Assembly: GCA_030603035.1 (NCBI GenBank)
Contig: JAUVYQ010000082.1
Span: 1-11,850, forward strand
DNA length: 11,850 nucleotides
Source: Phycisphaerae bacterium
GTDB lineage: Bacteria; Planctomycetota; Phycisphaerae; Sedimentisphaerales; SG8-4
Direction of reading: 5' to 3'
Shown: positions 6,694-11,850 of the stretch, one piece after another
Numbering within the stretch: position 1 is the first letter of the stretch
How the letters are laid out: each line of letters begins with the position of its first letter
Translations under genes and position numbers: made by a program
Notes under the pieces: model-generated
Seen by the model: the letters and a program-made list of their open reading frames with translations, nothing else
What the model was told of the DNA's origin: nothing
Databases searched by the model: none

Positions 6694-6732
6694 TTGGAAA
6701 AGAAGTTAGCATTTGTGGACAATAGTCAATAG
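6684..6732 (+). promoter_or_regulatory. 13-bp perfect hairpin in the rng leader
   Basis: The end of the TTGACTA array, CTATTGACTATTG at 6684-6696, pairs perfectly with CAATAGTCAATAG at 6720-6732 across a 23-base loop. It ends 37 bases before the rng start and no T-run follows, so it is not a clear intrinsic terminator. It could be a leader structure of the rng message. Confidence 0.65.
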
Positions 6733-6755
6733 AAAATAGAAAATAGTAAATACGT
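6721..6755 (+). repeat. Inverted, degenerate 7-bp repeat before rng
   Basis: Five heptamers AATAGTC, AATAGAA, AATAGAA, AATAGTA, AATACGT continue the 7-bp period, but the first matches the reverse complement of the upstream TTGACTA units. The array runs to 14 bases before the rng start codon. Confidence 0.65.
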
Positions 6756-6769
6756 GTAGGGATACGAAA

Positions 6770-8296
6770 ATGGCAAGAGAGATGCTTATAAATGTGGCAG
6801 AGAGTGAGGAGTGCAGGGTAGCGGTGGTTGAGGGAGGCGGCCTTGAAGAGCTGTACCTCGAAAGGGTGAGTCTGGGCAGCCGCGTCGGCAATATTTACAA
6901 AGGAAAGGTAGTAAATGTTGAATCCGGCATACAGGCGGCATTTATAGACCTTGGTACGGGTAGGAACGGTTTTCTTCACATCAGCGACCTGCACCCCCGG
7001 TATTTTTCCGGGTCGGGCGGCAGGCATACCGAAAGCATCGGCCGGAGGAAAACGCTAAAGGAGCGACTGCCTATCGAGAACTGCCTTCGCAAAGGGCGGG
7101 AACTTGTCGTTCAGGTAACGAAAGAAGGCGTAAAGACCAAGGGGCCGACCCTTAGCACGTATCTTGCCCTGCCGGGCAAGTATCTGGTTATGATGCCGTG
7201 GATGCGAAAGCACGGAGTTTCGCACAAGATTGAAGACGAGGACGAGCGAAGGAGACTGCGGCAAATCCTCGAGCAGAGCAATCCGCCGAAGGGGCAGGGT
7301 TTTATTATCAGAACAGCAGGGCAGGGATGCTCAAAAAAGGATATTCAAAACGATTTGAGGTATCTTGGGCGATTGTGGAACGCTATTGAAAGACGAATAG
7401 AAACTGAAAAAGCGCCCGGCGAGCTTTACCAGGAATCGAATCTGGTTATCAGAACGCTCCGAGATGTTTTTAACAGTAAAATCAGCAAGATAATATGTGA
7501 TTCGGAAAATGTCGTTCGCAAAATCAGGGATTTTCTCCACATAGCAACGCCGCGTTTGAAACGAAGCGTAGTCTATTATGACAGCAAGGTTCCGCTGTTT
7601 CATAAATACCGAATTGAGGATGAAATCGCTAAAGTTCAGTCCCGCACGGTGGAACTTAAGAACGGCGGTTCAATTGTAATAGAGCAAACCGAGGCATTGG
7701 TCTCAATTGATGTCAATAGTGGTCGATACCGCAGAGGCCAGAGTGCCGAGCAGACCGCTTACAAAATCAATATGCAGGCGGCGATTGAAATTGCCCGCCA
7801 ACTTAGACTGCGAGACCTCGGCGGACTGATAATTTGCGATTTTATTGATATGCGCAGTGAGAAACACCGCAGGGATGTGGAAAAGACGTTTCGGGCGGCT
7901 GTTAAAACCGACCGTGCTCGTTCGAGAATATTGAGGATGAGCGGGTTCGGCGTGCTGGAAATGACTCGGCAGAGAATGCGTCCTTCGCTGCAATCGGCCA
8001 CCTATCTGGCGTGTCCGCACTGCGCGGGTACGGGTTTTGTTAAAAGCCATGAATCATTGGCCATTGAGATTATTCGGCTGTTGAATCTTTCGGCTTCGAA
8101 GGAGCAGATAAAACGCATCGAGCTGTTTGTCTCGCTGGAAGTCGGCGACTATCTGCAGAATGTGAAGAGGGCTGCGATTGCAAATATAGAGCAGCTTAGC
8201 GACAAGCGCGTGATTATTCATTCTGCGCCGGATTACGCCGGCGAAAAACACAATCTTCTCTGTTATAACGAACGAGGGAGTGTGGTAAAATTATAA
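6770..8296 (+). CDS. rng: Ribonuclease E/G family endoribonuclease
   Basis: A single-strand-specific endoribonuclease acting in mRNA decay and rRNA/tRNA maturation. The 508 residues cover the catalytic half only; the long C-terminal degradosome scaffold of E. coli RNase E is absent, so RNase G is the closer name. Visible parts are the S1-like RNA-binding domain (about 36-125, with GNIYKGKVVNVESGIQAAFIDLG at 40-62), the RNase H-like and 5' sensor regions, the DNase I-like catalytic core with metal-binding Asp314 in VSIDVNSGR and Asp357 in IICDFIDM, and the zinc-link CPHC (415-418, in CPHCAGTG) used for dimerisation. The ATG at 6770 has a weak AGGG upstream. It follows the DUF2344 gene, a common pairing. 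Its leader carries a repeat-derived hairpin. Confidence 0.95.
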   Translation: MAREMLINVAESEECRVAVVEGGGLEELYLERVSLGSRVGNIYKGKVVNVESGIQAAFIDLGTGRNGFLHISDLHPRYFSGSGGRHTESIGRRKTLKERLPIENCLRKGRELVVQVTKEGVKTKGPTLSTYLALPGKYLVMMPWMRKHGVSHKIEDEDERRRLRQILEQSNPPKGQGFIIRTAGQGCSKKDIQNDLRYLGRLWNAIERRIETEKAPGELYQESNLVIRTLRDVFNSKISKIICDSENVVRKIRDFLHIATPRLKRSVVYYDSKVPLFHKYRIEDEIAKVQSRTVELKNGGSIVIEQTEALVSIDVNSGRYRRGQSAEQTAYKINMQAAIEIARQLRLRDLGGLIICDFIDMRSEKHRRDVEKTFRAAVKTDRARSRILRMSGFGVLEMTRQRMRPSLQSATYLACPHCAGTGFVKSHESLAIEIIRLLNLSASKEQIKRIELFVSLEVGDYLQNVKRAAIANIEQLSDKRVIIHSAPDYAGEKHNLLCYNERGSVVKL

Positions 8297-8337
8297 TACA
8301 AGTTCTTGAATAACTGTGTACCCAGGGCAATAGAATA

Positions 8338-8451
8338 ATGACACGGGAAAAAGTAATAGACGTATTGAGAAAAGAGCTGCCATTCGGCGTCGAGTCGATA
8401 AGGGTTGAAAGAGTGGCCGGAGATATTGCGGAGAGCATAGTTTATGTCTAA
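8338..8451 (+). pseudogene. Probable remnant of an MNT-type nucleotidyltransferase antitoxin, internally deleted
   Basis: A 37-codon frame opens with MTREKVIDVLRKELP, which looks like the N-terminal helix of MNT-domain (MntA-like) nucleotidyltransferases, and closes with RVERVAGDIAESIVYV, which looks like their usual C-terminus ending in VYV. The middle of the family, including the GSxARG nucleotide-binding motif and the DxD metal site (roughly 60 residues), is missing. I read this as an in-frame internal deletion of an antitoxin gene. The short match makes this tentative; it could also be a small unrelated protein. Its stop overlaps a start-like ATG exactly as such genes overlap their HEPN partner. 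Confidence 0.42.
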
Positions 8452-8476
8452 AAGAGCAGATAGACGAAAAGCGTAA
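8444..8476 (+). pseudogene. Possible first codons of a HEPN (DUF86/HepT-like) toxin gene, truncated
   Basis: ATG at 8444 overlaps the preceding stop by 8 bases and opens MSKRADR, a beginning often seen in DUF86 HEPN toxins that are paired with MNT antitoxins. After three more residues a stop is reached and the restriction-modification genes begin. Only position and seven residues support this call. Confidence 0.3.
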
Positions 8477-8494
8477 GAATTGCGGATTGAACTT

Positions 8495-9148
8495 ATGAAA
8501 AAGGAACTGACCGTCAAGCTTCTTTGCAGAGAGGCGGGTCTTTTTGCTGAAGCTGAATCTATCCACGCAGAACCCACAATTTTTGGTGTGACGGACGGAA
8601 AGGCTGTGGGAACTTACTTAGAGCATAAATTTCAGGCACATCTTCGTGAAAAGTACAGATATGAAGAGGGTAGCTCTGCCAGAGGAATTGATTTCCCGAA
8701 ACTTGGCGTGGATATAAAGGTAACGAGTATCAAACAGCCACAGTCTTCCTGTCCATTTAAGAATGCACGTCAGAAAATTTTCGGCTTGGGCTATTCGCTT
8801 CTGATATTCGTTTATGAGAAGCTCGACGATCCACAAACACGCACTGGTACACTTAATATCTTGCATAGTATCTTCATAGAAGCAGAAAGAACAGCAGATT
8901 ATCAAACCACGAGGGGGATTCTTAATATCATTGAAAACAACGGAAACGAGGACGATATTGTGGCGTTTATGCAAGACCGCCTGCTTCCTGTGGAAGAGAT
9001 TCAGGCTTCAAAAATTGCCAACGAAATTATGGCAAATCCGCCGAACATAGGATACCTGACTATTTCCAATGCACTTCAGTGGAGACTTCAATACAAGCGG
9101 GTAATGGAGGAAGCTGGCAAAGTAGATGGAATTTATAGGATCCTATAA
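8495..9148 (+). CDS. Probable type II restriction endonuclease (PD-(D/E)XK fold)
   Basis: Called a restriction endonuclease from its partner methyltransferase and from a likely PD-(D/E)XK core. From the ATG at 8495 the protein has 217 residues. Candidate catalytic residues are Glu43 in YLEHKF, Asp66 in ARGIDFP and Asp73/Lys75 in GVDIKVTS, followed by the polar stretch QPQSSCPFKNARQKIFGLGY (81-100). This arrangement (helix glutamate, then D, then DxK) is typical of the nuclease fold. A TTG at 8480 is an alternative start; neither has a strong ribosome-binding site. The end overlaps the methyltransferase by 23 bases, suggesting coupled translation. Codon choice (frequent CTT, TCT and CCA) looks different by eye from the flanking housekeeping genes, in keeping with acquisition by transfer. 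Recognition sequence cannot be read. Confidence 0.72.
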   Translation: MKKELTVKLLCREAGLFAEAESIHAEPTIFGVTDGKAVGTYLEHKFQAHLREKYRYEEGSSARGIDFPKLGVDIKVTSIKQPQSSCPFKNARQKIFGLGYSLLIFVYEKLDDPQTRTGTLNILHSIFIEAERTADYQTTRGILNIIENNGNEDDIVAFMQDRLLPVEEIQASKIANEIMANPPNIGYLTISNALQWRLQYKRVMEEAGKVDGIYRIL

Positions 9149-10670
9149 GTCTATGGTAGTTAGAGTGAAAAACAAACAAAAGACGGAGTTTGGTGATTTC
9201 CAGACGCCCATTGAACTTGCTCGTAAGGCCTGTTCCTTACTATCTCAACGCGGATTAAAGCCGTTTAGTATTCTTGAACCAAGCTGTGGTAAAGGAAGTT
9301 TCCTTCGCGCTTCCTTTGAATTTTTTCCACATGTGAAAAACATAATTGGTATTGATATCAACAAGAAATATGTTGACATGGCCCGCTGTGCTATCAGCAA
9401 CTTGGCACCACAGACCATCTCCATACATATTATGCACGATGACTTTTTTCACGTTGACTGGGCGACTGTCCTCAAATCTTTGCCGGACCCTCTTCTTGTG
9501 ATAGGTAATCCGCCTTGGGTTACGAACGCTGAACTTGGGCGCATTGGAAGTTGTAATCTTCCTGACAAGTCCAATTTCCAGAACCGTCGAGGCATAGACG
9601 CGATTACTGGAAAGAGTAATTTTGACATCTCTGAATGGCTGTTAAATCAGGCGCTCGAATGGATCAATGGAAGACAAGCTACGTTAGCAATGCTCTCTAA
9701 GACTGCTGTTGCGAGAAAAGTTCTTCACCACGCTTGGAAAAGCGGACAACACCTGGAAGGTTCAGATATATATCACATTAAAGCATCCAGATATTTTGGT
9801 GCTGCCGTAGATGCGTGCCTTCTCGTTGTTAGTGCTTCGCCGTCCAATAGTAACTTTGACTGTCTGGTCCATAACAGTCTCAAAAATAGTGCTCCTGCTA
9901 TGGTTTTTGGATATCGGCAGGGACGTCTTGTGGCAAATATTGCAAACTTTAAGCGATGGAAACATCTTGAGGGAGAAGAACGCTATAAATGGAGGTCTGG
10001 CATTAAGCATGATTGTGCCAAGGTAATGGAATTCCGCAAAGAGAGTGAAAGGTACAGAAACGGCCTTGGAGAACTCGTTGCTTTAGAGGACAATTATGTC
10101 TTCCCAATGTTTAAGAGCTCCGACATTGGTAATGCTCACAACCTTTCACCATGCCGCTGGATGCTTGTCCCCCAGCAAGTTATAGGCGAAAACACGCTTC
10201 AAATTCGCCAATTAGCTCCAGAGACCTGGAAATACCTGCAAAGGCACGCCCACTTGTTGGATCAACGTGCCAGTTCCGTTTACCGTAATCGTCCCAGGTT
10301 CTCGGTGTTCGGGGTAGGAAATTATTCTTTTGCTCCTTGGAAGGTTGCAATTTCCGGATTCTATAAAAAGTTGGATTTCAAAGTTGTTGGCCCTTATACT
10401 GGTAAGCCTATCGTACTTGATGATACCTGCTATTTTGTTGCTTGCCAGACCAAGGAAGAAGCGTTTTTTATAGCTCGGCTTTTGAATTCAGAAATTGCAA
10501 GGGATTTCTTCTCAGCATTCATTTTTTGGGATGAAAAACGGCCAATCACGGCGGACATACTTAAACGGCTTGATCTTTTGGCTCTTGCACAGGAGCTCAA
10601 CGTGGAAGAAACTATAAGAAAATTCCTTGATCAGTACCCTAAAAACTATAACCAACCACTACTGTTTTAA
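9126..10670 (+). CDS. Adenine-type (N6) DNA methyltransferase of a type II restriction-modification system
   Basis: The 514-residue protein transfers a methyl group from S-adenosylmethionine to DNA and would protect host DNA from the adjacent nuclease. The order of motifs is that of gamma-class N6-adenine methyltransferases: motif X-like FGDFQTP (22-28), SAM-binding motif I ILEPSCGKGSFL (49-60), acidic motif II IIGIDIN (73-79), HDDFF (104-108) and catalytic motif IV VIGNPPWV (125-132). The long C-terminal part, about residues 240-480, should hold the target recognition domain; PRFSVFGVGNYSFAPWKVA near 397-415 is its most distinctive stretch. ATG 9126 overlaps the nuclease gene and has GGAGG at 9106-9110, slightly far upstream; ATG 9153 (505 residues) is an alternative. 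The protein appears full length and intact. Confidence 0.88.
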   Translation: MEFIGSYKSMVVRVKNKQKTEFGDFQTPIELARKACSLLSQRGLKPFSILEPSCGKGSFLRASFEFFPHVKNIIGIDINKKYVDMARCAISNLAPQTISIHIMHDDFFHVDWATVLKSLPDPLLVIGNPPWVTNAELGRIGSCNLPDKSNFQNRRGIDAITGKSNFDISEWLLNQALEWINGRQATLAMLSKTAVARKVLHHAWKSGQHLEGSDIYHIKASRYFGAAVDACLLVVSASPSNSNFDCLVHNSLKNSAPAMVFGYRQGRLVANIANFKRWKHLEGEERYKWRSGIKHDCAKVMEFRKESERYRNGLGELVALEDNYVFPMFKSSDIGNAHNLSPCRWMLVPQQVIGENTLQIRQLAPETWKYLQRHAHLLDQRASSVYRNRPRFSVFGVGNYSFAPWKVAISGFYKKLDFKVVGPYTGKPIVLDDTCYFVACQTKEEAFFIARLLNSEIARDFFSAFIFWDEKRPITADILKRLDLLALAQELNVEETIRKFLDQYPKNYNQPLLF

Positions 10671-10684
10671 GAACGTGAAAATTC

Positions 10685-10689
10685 AGGAG
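10685..10689 (+). promoter_or_regulatory. Ribosome-binding site supporting the GTG start of kdsD
   Basis: AGGAG lies 9 bases before GTG at 10699 and 15 bases after the methyltransferase stop. It marks where the housekeeping gene resumes, so the right edge of the accessory insert lies at or before this point. Confidence 0.75.
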
Positions 10690-10698
10690 CGGAAATAA

Positions 10699-11676
10699 GT
10701 GGAATTTGACCTTGACTACGCACGGAAGGTAATCGAGGCGGAAGCGGAGGCGATAAGCTCTATTACGCCGATTGTTGATGCGTCTTTTGCTAAGGCCTGC
10801 GAGATGATTCATAGCTGCAGCGGCTCGTGTATAGTAAGCGGCATCGGTAAAGCGGGCATCATCGGGCAAAAGATAAGTGCGACTCTGGCTTCGACCGGTA
10901 CGCCGAGCCATTTCCTTCATCCTGCTGAAGACGTGCACGGCGATTTGGGCAGATTGCGCAACAATGATATAGTGATTGTTCTTAGTTTCCGCGGCGAAAC
11001 GGATGAGGTTGTCCGCCTGATAAATCTGGTCAAGCAATCGGAGATTAAACTGATAGCAATAACCGGCGAGAGAGACTCGACTCTGGGCAAGCACGCCGAC
11101 GTGGTGCTTTGTATGGGTAAAATGTCCGAGGTTTGTCCGCTTGGTGTTGCGCCGAGTGTTTCTACTACCTGTATGCTGGCTATCGGCGATGCGATTGCCT
11201 TTACCGTTATGAAGGCGCGCAATTTCAGCGTTGAAGATTATGTCAGATTTCATCCCGGCGGCTCCCTCGGCGCAGAGTTGATGACGGTTGAGCAATCAAT
11301 GATGTTCGAGCCGGGCGAAAAACTGCCCATCGCAGAAGTTGCTGATACGATAAGGGAATTGCTTGAAAAAACCAGCGACGTAAAACGCCACGGAGCTGTA
11401 ATGATTGTTAATCAAGATGGCAAATTAGCCGGGATAGTTACCGATGCGGACCTTCGACGCTTGATGACGAAAGAGGGGCACCGCGCTTTTGAGCTCAAAG
11501 CCGGTGATGTTATGACGACCGGCTGCAAAAAAGTAAGGGCCGATGCTCTTGCTGCAGAGGCGACGGCTATCTTCCATAAATATAGAATTGACGAGCTGCC
11601 GGTTATTGACGGCGACGACAGGCCTGTTGGCGTAATCGACGTGCAGGATATTGTAACAATAAAGGTTGTTGGATGA
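10699..11676 (+). CDS. kdsD: D-arabinose-5-phosphate isomerase, KpsF/GutQ/KdsD family
   Basis: The enzyme interconverts ribulose-5-phosphate and arabinose-5-phosphate, the first step towards Kdo in the lipopolysaccharide core. The 325 residues give an N-terminal SIS sugar-isomerase domain (about 35-175) and two CBS domains (about 200-262 and 268-325), the normal layout. Residues matching the known catalytic set of E. coli KdsD (K59, E111, E152, H193) are all present with a constant offset of 8: Lys51 in SGIGKAG, Glu103 in GETDEVV, Glu144 in MSEVCP and His185 in RFHPGGSLGAEL. The sugar-phosphate loop reads LSFRGET where many relatives have SxSGET. GTG start with a good AGGAG. The gene is 28 bases after the methyltransferase; the next Kdo gene (kdsC) does not follow within the window. 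Confidence 0.93.
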   Translation: MEFDLDYARKVIEAEAEAISSITPIVDASFAKACEMIHSCSGSCIVSGIGKAGIIGQKISATLASTGTPSHFLHPAEDVHGDLGRLRNNDIVIVLSFRGETDEVVRLINLVKQSEIKLIAITGERDSTLGKHADVVLCMGKMSEVCPLGVAPSVSTTCMLAIGDAIAFTVMKARNFSVEDYVRFHPGGSLGAELMTVEQSMMFEPGEKLPIAEVADTIRELLEKTSDVKRHGAVMIVNQDGKLAGIVTDADLRRLMTKEGHRAFELKAGDVMTTGCKKVRADALAAEATAIFHKYRIDELPVIDGDDRPVGVIDVQDIVTIKVVG

Positions 11677-11682
11677 ATAAAA

Positions 11683-11724
11683 CGGATACTCGATACTGGA
11701 TGCTCGATACTCGATACTCGATGC
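11683..11724 (+). repeat. Six-unit 7-bp repeat between kdsD and the last gene
   Basis: Units are CGGATAC, TCGATAC, TGGATGC, TCGATAC, TCGATAC, TCGATGC, followed by TCGTAG. This is the same family and the same number of units as the array inside the DUF2344 gene, and it starts 6 bases after the kdsD stop. Confidence 0.92.
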
Positions 11725-11730
11725 TCGTAG

Positions 11731-11736
11731 AAGGAG
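11731..11736 (+). promoter_or_regulatory. Ribosome-binding site for the final partial gene
   Basis: AAGGAG lies 7 bases before the GTG at 11744, directly after the 7-bp repeat array, and supports that start. Confidence 0.8.
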
Positions 11737-11743
11737 AAGACCT

Positions 11744-11850
11744 GTGGCATATCAGAGTTATAGAGATTTGGACATTTACAAGAAGGCCCATAAATTGGCT
11801 ATAGAGATTCACGAGATGAGTTTAAAGCTGCCTAAGTTTGAGTTGTATGA
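11744..11850 (+). CDS. Four-helix bundle protein (S23-type), N-terminal part only
   Basis: The frame runs off the right edge after 35 full codons. The opening YQSYRDLDIYKKAHKLA with an IHEMSLKLPKFELY continuation is characteristic of the small four-helix bundle proteins first described as encoded by intervening sequences in 23S rRNA genes (S23, TIGR02436). Free-standing copies such as this are common in environmental bacterial genomes and have no proven function. Complete members are about 115-130 residues, so most of the protein lies outside the window. GTG start with a good AAGGAG site. The 67-base gap to kdsD consists mainly of the 7-bp repeat. Confidence 0.85.
   Translation, partial: MAYQSYRDLDIYKKAHKLAIEIHEMSLKLPKFELY

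Noticed and set aside
6684..6732. Hairpin before rng as an intrinsic terminator for the upstream genes
   Set aside because: The stem is AT-rich and is followed by an A-rich stretch, not a T-run on the + strand.
8461..10698. Target-site duplication or attachment sites flanking the restriction-modification pair
   Set aside because: I compared about 8461-8500 with 10670-10698 and saw only very short shared words such as TAAGAA and GCGGA, which is within chance. No integrase or tRNA is nearby.
10639..11295. Minus-strand open frame (218 codons) opposite kdsD
   Set aside because: It covers the SIS domain of kdsD, whose catalytic residues are all present on the + strand; the antisense product has no recognisable domain.
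1..11850. CRISPR array, tRNA or rRNA genes
   Set aside because: The only regular repeats have 7-8 bp units without unique spacers, and no cloverleaf with conserved TTCGANNC arm or rRNA-like segment was seen on either strand.

Overview
The window looks like a piece of an environmental Gram-negative bacterial chromosome. It is most compatible with a planctomycete-type (Phycisphaerae-like) or related lineage. That placement is inferred from gene content and order and from the short 7-bp tandem repeats in the gene junctions; no rRNA or other marker settles it. A Kdo-pathway enzyme (KdsD/KpsF family) implies a lipopolysaccharide outer membrane. Nearly all genes lie on the + strand; only hisI is on the minus strand.

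Layout. 1-286 holds no recognisable gene. 287-700 (minus) is hisI (histidine synthesis). A divergent intergenic region with a 14-bp inverted repeat separates it from a + strand series: a flippase-like membrane protein of the lysylphosphatidylglycerol synthase/UPF0104 family (876-1937), a DUF502 membrane protein (2039-2752), a short ribosome hibernation factor (2794-3114), then a soluble phosphotransferase chain of EIIA-Ntr-like PtsN (3197-3670), HPr (3779-4072) and enzyme I (4116-5855). Next come a DUF2344/TIGR03936 radical-SAM-associated protein (5947-6627) and an RNase E/G family ribonuclease (6770-8296). After a probable decayed MNT/HEPN toxin-antitoxin remnant (8338-8476) there is an overlapping restriction endonuclease and adenine-type DNA methyltransferase pair (8495-10670). 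Housekeeping resumes with arabinose-5-phosphate isomerase (10699-11676), and the window ends inside a four-helix-bundle (S23-type) protein.

How the genes work together. Enzyme I, HPr and EIIA-Ntr form a complete phosphorelay with no sugar permease in view, next to a ribosome hibernation factor. This recalls the hpf-ptsN-npr block beside rpoN in proteobacteria and suggests a regulatory rather than transport role. RNase E/G and the DUF2344 protein are a commonly linked RNA/translation pair. The restriction-modification pair looks like an accessory insertion between rng and kdsD, placed exactly where an older toxin-antitoxin module seems to have decayed.

The most unusual feature is a set of short tandem repeats, nearly all with a 7-bp unit but different unit sequences, that sit right at gene ends (after ptsH, ptsI, the DUF2344 gene and kdsD, and before rng). 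One six-unit array lies in frame inside the DUF2344 gene. An imperfect inverted repeat with an 8-bp period covers the likely ribosome-binding site of ptsH. No tRNA, rRNA, CRISPR array, intact insertion sequence or convincing intrinsic terminator was seen.
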